Made by a program: the position numbers and the translations under genes. The notes below the pieces were generated by a model. That model was not told where the DNA came from and ran no database searches. It saw nothing but the letters and a program-made list of their open reading frames with translations. A stretch of DNA of 64,000 bases from CAZPHU01 sp964419255 (GTDB lineage: Bacteria; Fibrobacterota; Chitinivibrionia; Chitinivibrionales; CAYFVL01): NCBI GenBank assembly GCA_964419255.1, contig CAYQOU010000006.1:1-64000 (forward strand), in the 5' to 3' direction. Positions 27,628 to 35,173 of this stretch are shown here, piece by piece. Each line of letters opens with the position of its first letter. The stretch's first letter is position 1.

Positions 27628-27770
27628 TTTCTGTTCAGAAAAGCCACAATCAGTTCATCTGTCATCCCCGTCCCGCTGAAACGCAACAGAGATGACAAAA
27701 AACCGGCATGACCAACCTGCGCTAAAACTTCGGATGGTAAACATCCGTTCGGTACTTTTCTGAACAGAAA
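27628..27770. other. Structured intergenic element bounded by perfect 16-bp inverted repeats
   Basis: TTTCTGTTCAGAAAAG at 27628-27643 is exactly complementary to CTTTTCTGAACAGAAA at 27755-27770. Each arm also contains its own palindrome (TTTCTG-NN-CAGAAA). Between the arms two further hairpins can form: GTCATC/GATGAC (27661-27666 with 27692-27697) and CGGATG/CATCCG with a GTAAA loop (27732-27748). On the minus strand it would sit about 90 nt upstream of the phosphodiester glycosidase start, as a leader; on the plus strand no supported gene follows. It could be a structured RNA, a pair of operators, or a small mobile repeat. Confidence 0.55.
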
Positions 27771-28028
27771 CTATTTAGGAAGATATACTTTTTTTACCTG
27801 TCACTGTGTGCGCAAAAACCCTTTTCTTCTATTGTACCATTATCAGACCCCACTTTCCAGCGGTATTCGGAAAAATCAGCGAAATCATACCCTTGCAGAG
27901 ATCAATCCGAAAGATATATGGCCCACTTGGGCTTCGGGTACCCTGTTATATTATCTAAAATATGCTTTGTATCACATAACCGCATGGAAAAAAAATAAGT
28001 GGATTCACCTTACCGGCGACCTCTATTG
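27771..28028. other. Gap between the structured element and the 3' end of larE
   Basis: An 87-codon frame on the plus strand (27808-28071) overlaps the end of larE, starts at GTG without a ribosome binding site and resembles nothing I know. I see no supported gene here. Confidence 0.4.
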
Positions 28029-28832
28029 CTATCCACCCTTCAAGCAAGCATTTAATGAGCCGGAAACATAACCAATCGGATCAAAGGCTACATAGGCAAA
28101 TCCTGCTTGTTTACATATTGAACTGATTCGGTCACGCATTCGCCAGGCCTCCTCCAGCCTTCGCGCCTCAATTTCAATCCGCGCACATTCTCCATGAACC
28201 CTCACCCGCACAGCATCGAAACCATGTCGGCGAATCCCCTGCTCGGCAACCTCCACTTTCCTTAACATTTCTTCTGTTATCCTGTTTCCGTATGGAATAC
28301 GGGATCCGAGACAGGCGCCCGACGGTTTTTGTGCCGATGGTAACATGTAACGTTCAGAAAGCCGCCGAATTTCATCTTTAGTGAACCCCGCCTGAGAAAG
28401 TGGCGAAACAACTCCTGCCTCCTTCACCGCCTTCAAACCGGGCCGGTAGTCGGTCTGGTCATCCCGATTACTGCCGTCGAAAAGCACATCACATGAGAGT
28501 TTTTTCGCCTCCTGCATGATCCGCAGCAGTATCACCTTCTTGCAATGGTAGCACCGATCAGGGGGGTTTTCCGCCACGGAAGACACTGCCAGTTCATCCA
28601 GCGGGATCAGATGATGCGAAAGCCCCAGTTGGGAAGCAAATGCAACCGCATCGCGCCGTTCCCAGTCAGGTGTCATGTGCAAAGATACCGTAAACAACTC
28701 AACTTTGCTCTCACCTAGTATGATTTTTGCCGCGGCTGCCAAAAGGGTACTGTCTACACCGCCGGAAAACGCTATAGCCACCTTATTGTAGGAACCGATA
28801 ATCGCCCGAAGCTTTTTTTCCTTATCATTCAT
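28029..28832 (-). CDS. larE: LarE-type ATP-dependent sulfur transferase (PP-loop)
   Basis: 267 residues. The PP-loop SGGVDSTLL (about residue 22) marks the ATP-pyrophosphatase fold; DGSNRDDQTDYRPGLKAV, PLSQAGFTKDEIR and SGACLGSRIPYG are LarE signatures. In Lactiplantibacillus LarE donates sulfur from its own Cys to the nickel-pincer cofactor of lactate racemase; others use a [4Fe-4S] cluster held by three Cys. Here Cys occurs in RCYHCK and in GACLGSR, which fits the three-Cys cluster type. No larB or larC is present in the window, so another sulfur-transfer role is possible. The ATG at 28832 follows AAGGGA and overlaps the E1-like gene by 8 bp; it is the last gene of the cysteine cluster. Confidence 0.85.
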   Translation of the reverse strand: MNDKEKKLRAIIGSYNKVAIAFSGGVDSTLLAAAAKIILGESKVELFTVSLHMTPDWERRDAVAFASQLGLSHHLIPLDELAVSSVAENPPDRCYHCKKVILLRIMQEAKKLSCDVLFDGSNRDDQTDYRPGLKAVKEAGVVSPLSQAGFTKDEIRRLSERYMLPSAQKPSGACLGSRIPYGNRITEEMLRKVEVAEQGIRRHGFDAVRVRVHGECARIEIEARRLEEAWRMRDRISSICKQAGFAYVAFDPIGYVSGSLNACLKGG

Positions 28833-29592
28833 TATCGTTTCCCTTTCCGCATGCCCGACAGGCAGGTCGTCGTCTGACAGGGACGCGTCGAAATTCCATG
28901 GCAACACCATCAAAGGTTAGGAGCGTATCAGTCAGCAGTCTTCCGAATTGTGCGATATGTTTGATACACTCCGTTGCCTGAATGGTACCGATAGTTCCCG
29001 CTACAGCCCCCAAGATACCGATGGTGCTGCTCTGATGCACGGCATCTTCCGGTGGCGGTGCGGAAAAGATACATCTGTAGCAGGCCGATTGACCGGGAAC
29101 CACCGTCATTGTCTGACCTCCCAGACGAATCACTCCTGCATGACTAAAGGGAATACCCTTTCTCACGCAGGCATCGTTGATAAGAAATTTGCTGATAAAA
29201 CTATCTGTTGCATCAATGACAAACTGGTAGCCCTCTAACACATTGTCAATAGAATGTTCATCAAGGTGTAATGTATGTTGATTAATTTTAATATGCGGAT
29301 TGAATTCGGCCACTTTACTTTCGGCGGAAGCGGTTTTAAACTCGCCGATATCGTCCGTGAAATGAATTATCTGTCGGTTCAGATTGGACATATCAACCCG
29401 GTCGTGATCGGCTATTCCAAGGGTTCCCACTCCGGCTGCAGCCAGGTACAAAATAGCCGGCGAACCGAGCCCGCCGGCCCCGACCACAAGAACCCGCCCC
29501 CGGGCAAGTCTTTTCTGTCCCTCGATTCCGATCTCCGGCACTTTTATGGTGCGGTCGTATCGGGTTTTCTGAGCATCGGACAGTTTCTTCAT
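28825..29592 (-). CDS. HesA/MoeB/ThiF family adenylyltransferase (E1-like)
   Basis: 255 residues. The ATP-binding loop VVGAGGLGSPAILYLAAAGVG, the Asp in IADHDRVDMSNLNRQ and the zinc pairs CYRC (about residue 175) and CRAC (about 248) define the family, which adenylates the C-terminal Gly of sulfur carriers such as ThiS or MoaD. Where E. coli ThiF has its active Cys-184 (in NCRTAG), this protein reads QSSTIG, so it resembles MoeB-like members that need no such Cys. thiS lies about 7.5 kb away on the same strand and is a likely partner, with larE next door as possible sulfur source. Its ATG overlaps the cysE stop by 4 bp. Confidence 0.85.
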   Translation of the reverse strand: MKKLSDAQKTRYDRTIKVPEIGIEGQKRLARGRVLVVGAGGLGSPAILYLAAAGVGTLGIADHDRVDMSNLNRQIIHFTDDIGEFKTASAESKVAEFNPHIKINQHTLHLDEHSIDNVLEGYQFVIDATDSFISKFLINDACVRKGIPFSHAGVIRLGGQTMTVVPGQSACYRCIFSAPPPEDAVHQSSTIGILGAVAGTIGTIQATECIKHIAQFGRLLTDTLLTFDGVAMEFRRVPVRRRPACRACGKGNDNE

Positions 29593-30512
29593 GAGCCGGC
29601 TTTCGATTTACGGCCGATAACGGCCCCAGGCTCCACCGAACTGGTGATCCAGGTGTTGGCACCGATGATCGCCGCTTTACCGATAACGGTCTTTCCGCCA
29701 AGTATTGTAGCATTTGCATAGATGATCACATCATCCTCGATGTCCGGGTGACGCTTAACACCTCGGGCAGGACTCCCCTCCTTGTCGAAAGGGGATGTCG
29801 CCCCGAGAGTAACCCCCTGATACACCTTCACATTGCGCCCGATAGTACAGGTTTCTCCGATTACCACTCCCGTTCCATGATCTATGAAAAAGCGCGGACC
29901 GATCGTAGCTCCCGGATGAATGTCGATACCGGTTCTGGAATGGGCACGTTCGGACATAATACGGGGGATAATCGGAACATCAAGACGGTAAAGCTTATGC
30001 GCTATGCGATGAGTGGCAATCGCCTCAACACACGGATAGCTGAGAACGATTTCATCCAAAGATGTAGCGGCCGGATCCCCATCATAGGCGGCTTTTATGT
30101 CCTCCAGCAAAACAGCACGAATAGCCGGAAGTGATTCGATAAACGCCATCAGAGACTCTTCGGCCTTGCTCTGGCAGGTGCAGTTATCACAATTTCTCTT
30201 CAGACACCGATACTTAAACGACTCCCGGATGTGTTTTCCCAGTTTGAAGCTGATGTGGCGAAGGATATCTCCCAGATAGAAATTCATATCCCCCAGCGCC
30301 ACGCTTTCCCGACCGTAACAGCCGGGAAACAATGCCGCCAGAATATCATCTAGCACTGTGTATATCTCGTTTCGCCCCGCAAGATCGAGCCCTTCGTGTG
30401 AAGCGATGCTGAAATCCTCCAGAATACTTTTCTCCAGTTTTCCAACCACCTCCGGAAGTATTCTGTTAAACCACATATCAATGGGTTGCCTATTCTTTTC
30501 ATTCATTGTCAT
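29589..30512 (-). CDS. cysE: Serine O-acetyltransferase, EpsC-type
   Basis: 307 residues. The C-terminal left-handed beta-helix carries hexapeptide repeats with the catalytic region GIDIHPGATIGPRFFIDHGTG and VVIGETCTIGRNV, then GVKRHPDIEDDVIIYANATILGG. It acetylates serine with acetyl-CoA, giving the substrate of CysK encoded 3.5 kb upstream in the same cluster. The N-terminal ~170 residues are longer than in E. coli CysE and contain a compact Cys group (CLKRNCDNCTC near residue 105), possibly metal-binding or redox-sensitive. It overlaps the E1-like gene by 4 bp and follows the MetA-like gene by 43 bp. Confidence 0.92.
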   Translation of the reverse strand: MTMNEKNRQPIDMWFNRILPEVVGKLEKSILEDFSIASHEGLDLAGRNEIYTVLDDILAALFPGCYGRESVALGDMNFYLGDILRHISFKLGKHIRESFKYRCLKRNCDNCTCQSKAEESLMAFIESLPAIRAVLLEDIKAAYDGDPAATSLDEIVLSYPCVEAIATHRIAHKLYRLDVPIIPRIMSERAHSRTGIDIHPGATIGPRFFIDHGTGVVIGETCTIGRNVKVYQGVTLGATSPFDKEGSPARGVKRHPDIEDDVIIYANATILGGKTVIGKAAIIGANTWITSSVEPGAVIGRKSKAGS

Positions 30513-30555
30513 TCCCCGTTAATGCTCAGGTGCACTGTTGACAAATATGATGCAC

Positions 30556-31449
30556 TTAGTAGGTCGTGGACTCGTGTATCTGCCTGATCCACTCCTGAAA
30601 CAGTGCGGTGCGGTGTCCCCGCCAGCGGTTTACCGGCTCGGTCATATCGAAATTGTCCGGCTCTGCCGCCTTGTTTCCATACACCTCCTTGTCATGCGTA
30701 TACTGCTCGACCAGAGTTGACGCCTCATATTCTGGATTACCAAAATGCATAAGAAACCGCTGATCCGCCGTTTCCGCCATCACATAACCTACCCCGGGTG
30801 CATACGCGAGAAGATTAAGCGCCCCCTTCTCACGCTCAAGCTCCAGCATTTCGTCGGCCACCCCTGAGTGACGTGACTGAGGACACCAGAACGTATCATC
30901 CATCGCCCCCATGATATGGTGATCATCAACCAGATTATCTGTTTCGTACACACCGAAAAGCTTCTTTTTGTAATCTTCCCGGGGAATACCAAGAAAAGCC
31001 GCTATACCCAGCGCTCCCCAGCATATCCCAAGAGTGGCGGGTATATGTTTGCGCGCATAGTCCAGTATGCGACATATCTCCTGCCAGTAGTCAAGTCTCT
31101 CAAACGGCACCCCAACCACAGGTGATCCTGTCAATAGTAACCCATCCAACCCGGCGGATTCTATCGCCTTGTCAAATACCACATAGTCACTTTCCAGATG
31201 GTCGATATCCTTTTTCTTATAAACACGATTTTCCAGCTTGATCCATACCGGCTCTATCTGCATGACTGAATGGCCCATCGGATGAAGAATACTGCTTTCG
31301 TATTCCTCCTGCTGGGAGAAAATGTTAAGTATTCCGATCCGCAAGGCCCGTATGTCCGCATGCCGGGCCTCCTCCTGCGTAAGAAATGGTATACGTCGCT
31401 GCTTAAAGGCGGTCTCGGTCTGATCTCTTTTGGGTAAAACAATTGTCAT
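30556..31449 (-). CDS. MetA-like homoserine acyltransferase paralog with altered active site
   Basis: 297 residues clearly of the MetA family (IRALRIGILN, LGICWGALGI with the acyl-accepting Cys, FWCPQSRHSGV, EPVNRWRGHRT). Two key positions differ. The catalytic His expected in GHPEY is Asn (FGNPEYEA, read in the DNA at about 30735-30760), and the residue that selects acetyl- or succinyl-CoA (Glu or Gly after TGAPV) is Val (TGSPVVGV). Its intact relative at 37308-38201 keeps both. It may have lost or changed its activity, yet the frame is open and the gene is embedded in the cysteine/methionine cluster between metY and cysE. AGGA before the ATG at 31449 sets the start. Confidence 0.85.
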   Translation of the reverse strand: MTIVLPKRDQTETAFKQRRIPFLTQEEARHADIRALRIGILNIFSQQEEYESSILHPMGHSVMQIEPVWIKLENRVYKKKDIDHLESDYVVFDKAIESAGLDGLLLTGSPVVGVPFERLDYWQEICRILDYARKHIPATLGICWGALGIAAFLGIPREDYKKKLFGVYETDNLVDDHHIMGAMDDTFWCPQSRHSGVADEMLELEREKGALNLLAYAPGVGYVMAETADQRFLMHFGNPEYEASTLVEQYTHDKEVYGNKAAEPDNFDMTEPVNRWRGHRTALFQEWIRQIHESTTY

Positions 31450-31575
31450 AGTCTGTTCCTGCTCAAAAAAACAATCCAAACCAACAGTGAGCGATTCTCT
31501 CGCGGCTTTTCTCTCAATCCTTGAGGTATAAGGGCATGATCACATCGCACAACAACCACAAATCGCATCTCACGA

Positions 31576-31627
31576 GTGCACGACAGCTACAATAATTCTG
31601 TCCAAAGGGATTGCACGATTCATCAGC
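31576..31627. repeat. Dispersed intergenic repeat, copy B
   Basis: GGGATTGCACGATTCATCAGC at 31607-31627, with GTGCACGACAGC at 31576-31587. It differs by a few bases from copies near 17308 and 43118 and lies between metY and the metA-like gene. Confidence 0.5.
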
Positions 31628-31677
31628 TTAATACCGTTTAATTCGGGTGTATCCCCCATAACATTACAACTAGAGCA

Positions 31678-31706
31678 GGAGACGCGAACAGTCGCGCCTC
31701 CCGGAC
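31678..31706 (-). terminator. Strong hairpin after metY
   Basis: On the minus strand GGAGGCGCGA pairs with TTCGCGTCTCC (10 bp, one G-T pair) around a CTG loop, about 20 bp after the metY stop. The following bases are not T-rich, so it may be a weak or processing hairpin that separates metY from the next gene. Confidence 0.45.
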
Positions 31707-31724
31707 ACTTCACTGAAAATACAA

Positions 31725-33008
31725 TTATGCACTCTTGAGTGCCTGCTCCAGATCCTCCAGAAGATCATCCACATGCTCAATTCCCACTGAAAGGCGAACC
31801 AGGTCGGGAGTCAAGCCTGCCTCCTTTGCCTGCTGCCTGGTCAGCTGGGAATGGGTGGTGCTCTGCGGATGAATCGCCAGACTCCTGGCGTCCCCCACAT
31901 TCGCCAGATGGGAAAAAAGCCTTAGAGCCTCGATGAACTTCACCCCCGAATCATGCCCCCCTTTAAGCCCGAAAACCACCACGCCCCCGAAACCGTTTTC
32001 AAGCTGCTTGGAGGCTGTCTGATGGGAGGGATCATCCTCAAGCCCCGGGTATCGTATCCAGCTTACCTTAGGATGATCGGCAAGGTATCGGGCTACCGCC
32101 AGCGCGTTGTCGCAATGCTTCTGCATGCGAAGGGGCAGGGTCTCGATACCCTGGAGAAACATCCAGGCGTTATCGGGACTTATGCACGCCCCGAGATTAC
32201 GCAACGGCACAAGCCTCATCCGAAGAATATAGGCTAGCGAAGCCAGCTCCCCGAGGTCATGTCCGAATCGCAGATCGTGATAGGAGGACTCCGGATCGTT
32301 ATAAAGACTGAATTTCCGGTCTGTCCAGTCAAACTTTCCGCTGTCGACAACGATTCCGCCGATTCCCGTACCGTGGCCACCCAGCCACTTCGTCAACGAA
32401 TGCACCACGATATCCGCACCATGATCAAGCGGCCGGAAAAGATACGGCGTGGTGAATGTCGAGTCGACGATCAGCGGTAGATGATGCCTTCGGGCGACGG
32501 CCGAAATCGCCTCGATATGCGCCACATCAAGCACGGGATTGCCGATCACCTCGGTATACAGAGCACGGGTCCTGTCGGTAATAGCCTCTTCGAAATTGTG
32601 CGGAGCCGCAGGATCGACAAAAGTCGTTTTAATCCCAAAGCCGGGAAGAATATCGTTAAGCATGGTAAAGGAGCCGCCATACAGATTGCGAGCCGATACA
32701 ACCTCGTCACCCTGTTTGCAGATGTTTACAATGCTGTAGAATACCCCCGATGTCCCGGAGGCCACCGCCAATGCCGCCGCGCCGTTTTCGAGGGTAGCCA
32801 TGCGCTGCTCCAGCACGTCTTGTGTCGGATTTTGCAGTCGGGTATAGATATTGCCCAGCTCCTTGAGACCAAAGAGATTGGCCGCGTGTTCGGCACTTTT
32901 GAACAGATACGAGCTTGTCCGGTGAACCGGAACGGCTCTGGCACCGGTTTCATCGACGCGTGCTCCTGCATGAAGCACCTGCGTTTCCAGCCTGTGTTGT
33001 TTACCCAT
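31725..33008 (-). CDS. metY: O-acetylhomoserine sulfhydrylase (MetY)
   Basis: 427 residues of the Cys/Met-metabolism PLP enzymes. The PLP Lys lies in VVHSLTKWLGGHGT; other family blocks are ETQVLHAGARVDETGARAVPVH, YTRLQNPTQDVLEQRMA and NVGDARSLAIHPQSTTHSQL. The length and these blocks match MetY rather than the ~380-residue MetB/MetC. It condenses O-acetylhomoserine with sulfide to homocysteine. The metA2 enzyme in this window has the Glu typical of acetyl-CoA-dependent MetA, so the two would form a complete direct sulfhydrylation route. It lies 76 bp downstream of cysK and probably belongs to the same Rrf2-controlled cluster. Confidence 0.93.
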   Translation of the reverse strand: MGKQHRLETQVLHAGARVDETGARAVPVHRTSSYLFKSAEHAANLFGLKELGNIYTRLQNPTQDVLEQRMATLENGAAALAVASGTSGVFYSIVNICKQGDEVVSARNLYGGSFTMLNDILPGFGIKTTFVDPAAPHNFEEAITDRTRALYTEVIGNPVLDVAHIEAISAVARRHHLPLIVDSTFTTPYLFRPLDHGADIVVHSLTKWLGGHGTGIGGIVVDSGKFDWTDRKFSLYNDPESSYHDLRFGHDLGELASLAYILRMRLVPLRNLGACISPDNAWMFLQGIETLPLRMQKHCDNALAVARYLADHPKVSWIRYPGLEDDPSHQTASKQLENGFGGVVVFGLKGGHDSGVKFIEALRLFSHLANVGDARSLAIHPQSTTHSQLTRQQAKEAGLTPDLVRLSVGIEHVDDLLEDLEQALKSA

Positions 33009-33084
33009 TATATAGCTCCCTTCGGAGAAAATGACGCATTTCCATTATTATTTCGGCGATTTTATCTCTTCATGTCGTTTACTC

Positions 33085-34017
33085 TCACACCCCGGTATCC
33101 TCGAATACCCAGGTAGACAGGTAGCGCTCACCGGTATCGCAGAGGATCGTCACGATCAGCTTGCCCCTATTTTGGGGCCGTTTTGCCAGATTGTATGCGG
33201 CTAAGACATTGGCACCCGCCGATATTCCCACGAAAATACCCTCCTTCTGTGCAAGCCTCCTGGTCATCTTACCGGCATCCTCGGAAGAAACCTGCACCAC
33301 CTCATCGAAGACCTCTTTATTGACCACCTCGGGAATAAAGCCCGCACCGATACCTTGTATCTTATGCGAACCGGGATTTCCGCCGGAAAGCACAGGGGAG
33401 GTGTCCGGCTCGACCGCAACCACCTTGACGTCAGCTTTACGCTGCTTGAGTAATTCACCGCAGCCGCTTATGGTACCACCGGTTCCCACGCCCGCCACGA
33501 ATATATCCACGCCGCCGTCGGTGTCGACCCATATCTCCTCGGCAGTGGTCCGACGATGGACATCCGGATTAGCCGGGTTTTTGAATTGCTGAGGCATAAA
33601 ACTTCCCGGATTCTGCGCCTCTATCTCCTCGGCTTTTTCCACCGCCCCTTTCATGCCCTTGTCTCCCGGGGTCAGCACAAGCTGCGCCCCCAGCGCCTTT
33701 AAGAGCTTTCGGCGCTCCATACTCATGGACTCCGGCATTGTCAGGATAAGCTTGTAGCCGCGGGATGCCGCCACAAAGGCCAGGCCGATACCGGTGTTTC
33801 CACTTGTCGGCTCGACAATCAGCCCCCCCGGCTTAAGCCGGCCGGAGCTTTCCGCCTCGTTTATCATAGCAAGCGCGATTCGATCTTTGACACTTGACAT
33901 CGGGTTCATATTTTCCAGTTTGCCGACTATTGTAGCTCCGGTCTCTTCGGAAAGAGAACGGAGCTCTACTAAAGGAGTTTTTCCAATCAGATCGGTTATG
34001 TTCCGGGCTATATTCAT
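33085..34017 (-). CDS. cysK: Cysteine synthase (O-acetylserine sulfhydrylase)
   Basis: 310 residues. The start NIARNITDLIGKTPLVEL, PLP Lys in MSSVKDRIALAMI, the substrate loop TSGNTGIGLA, the phosphate-binding GVGTGGTISG and the late block GIFVGISAGAN are all classic. It makes cysteine from O-acetylserine (from the clustered cysE) and sulfide. The ATG at 34017 is preceded by AGGAGGAG, which rules out the upstream in-frame ATG at 34128. A GC hairpin lies in its leader. Confidence 0.95.
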   Translation of the reverse strand: MNIARNITDLIGKTPLVELRSLSEETGATIVGKLENMNPMSSVKDRIALAMINEAESSGRLKPGGLIVEPTSGNTGIGLAFVAASRGYKLILTMPESMSMERRKLLKALGAQLVLTPGDKGMKGAVEKAEEIEAQNPGSFMPQQFKNPANPDVHRRTTAEEIWVDTDGGVDIFVAGVGTGGTISGCGELLKQRKADVKVVAVEPDTSPVLSGGNPGSHKIQGIGAGFIPEVVNKEVFDEVVQVSSEDAGKMTRRLAQKEGIFVGISAGANVLAAYNLAKRPQNRGKLIVTILCDTGERYLSTWVFEDTGV

Positions 34018-34075
34018 ATTCCTTCTCCTCCTCGGTTTAAGATTCGATAGCCGGCATCCCCTCCTTACTGCCCCG

Positions 34076-34097
34076 CACTCCCGTCCCGCTATAGCAG
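34076..34097 (-). promoter_or_regulatory. GC-rich hairpin in the cysK leader
   Basis: CCGTCCTGC pairs with GCGGGACGG around TATA (9 bp, one G-T pair), 58-80 bp upstream of the cysK start and downstream of the Rrf2 gene. No T-run follows. It may be an RNA hairpin or an inverted-repeat operator for the Rrf2 protein. Confidence 0.4.
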
Positions 34098-34226
34098 GAC
34101 GGAACGGAAAGACAGAGAGGAAAAGCACCAGGCACAGATTGGTGTCTGAATGTTTCAGAGCATTTACTCCCCTGGTATCTGAGAGACCCTATTGAGACCT
34201 TCAGACCCTGTCGGATCAGCTGCTGA

Positions 34227-34661
34227 TCATATTACATAGTCGATCTCAGGCACACGGTTTCTCTTATCCATCAAATCCCGGAGAGTTGTATTGCGGAGGA
34301 CTTCCTCCTCGGCCTCCTGGACTCTCCTCCAGACATCCCTGGTGACACAGGTATCGATTTTTGAACAGCTGTCGGGTTTATCCAGACAATCCACCAGTGA
34401 AAGTGACCCTTCAAGAGCCGTGACAATATCAAAAAGAGTGATCCTCTCGGGTAACCGTGCCAATATATACCCCCCCTTTGCTCCCCTGACAGTCTCGATG
34501 ATACCCGCGGTCTTCAGGGTAATGAGGATATTTTCCAGATAGGAATCTGAAAGCCCCTGAATCGCCGCAATATCTTTTCTCTTCGCCGGCGTATCACCGA
34601 AATGCAACGCGATCTCCACAAGCGCGCGTGCTCCGTAGCGACATTTTGTTGATAGTTTCAT
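34227..34661 (-). CDS. Rrf2-family transcriptional regulator (CymR/IscR-like)
   Basis: 144 residues. An N-terminal winged helix (MKLSTKCRYGARALVEIALH, SYLENILITLKTAGIIETVRGAKGGY) precedes a regulatory segment with three Cys (CLDKPDSCSKIDTC, about residues 92-105), close to the IscR spacing for a [2Fe-2S] cluster. CymR, which lacks that role, controls cysteine metabolism in Firmicutes by binding CysK. Its position directly upstream of cysK suggests that it controls this cluster, sensing either sulfur supply or iron-sulfur status. It ends 210 bp before cysK. Confidence 0.88.
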   Translation of the reverse strand: MKLSTKCRYGARALVEIALHFGDTPAKRKDIAAIQGLSDSYLENILITLKTAGIIETVRGAKGGYILARLPERITLFDIVTALEGSLSLVDCLDKPDSCSKIDTCVTRDVWRRVQEAEEEVLRNTTLRDLMDKRNRVPEIDYVI

Positions 34662-35173
34662 AGCCTTACACCCGAATGTTAAGTTTGTTCACTAACTTTA
34701 TTAACAATATGTATTATTTCGTCTGTGGTGTCAATTTGTTTTTAAAAAAGCCATTTTTTTCCGGAAAAACAGGTGGTCATGAGAGTGAGAGCCTAATAAG
34801 CAAAGCGCCGTCCGATATCCGAGAGTACATGCATTTGCATACCATGCCTTGCGCAGCAGTTAGCATTAATTCGGCCAGAAAAAAGCTTCTGGTTTATGAA
34901 GGGAAAAAGAATCAAATCTTAGTTATTCGATCTCTCGCACCGATCCGCACATTTAGATTCTAAATCTGACCCCTCCTCCATATCCTGCCGTTGAGGCGGT
35001 ACGACAGGAGGAGATGCAGGCTTTTTATCGTATGATTTATCTATCTTTGTCTTATTGTTTTTCGAGTAACCGCGAATCCGAACACCGAGAAATCGATTTC
35101 GACTCTACCGGATCAGGTTAAACGTGAAGCTCATGAGTGCGGTATTGGACAGAAAGTTTGCTGTATTTGCGGT
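34662..35173. other. Intergenic region between thiH and the Rrf2 gene
   Basis: About 510 bp without a supported gene; it should hold the promoter of the Rrf2-cysK cluster and the end of the thi operon. An imperfect inverted repeat of about 40 bp at 34976-35017 (CTCCTCC ... GGAGGAG with inner TGCCG/CGGTA) is followed on the plus strand by CTTTTTAT and looks like a terminator pointing right, although no plus-strand gene precedes it. Confidence 0.45.

Noticed and set aside
27808..28071. 87-codon frame on the plus strand
   Set aside because: GTG start without ribosome binding site, overlap with the 3' end of larE, no resemblance to known proteins.
35101..35170. CCGGATCAGGTT, similar to part of a TPP riboswitch, next to thiH
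   Set aside because: Only one short block matches; the CUGAGA half and the ACCUGAUC-N-UAAU-CC-GCG arrangement are absent, and the site is at the 3' end of the operon.
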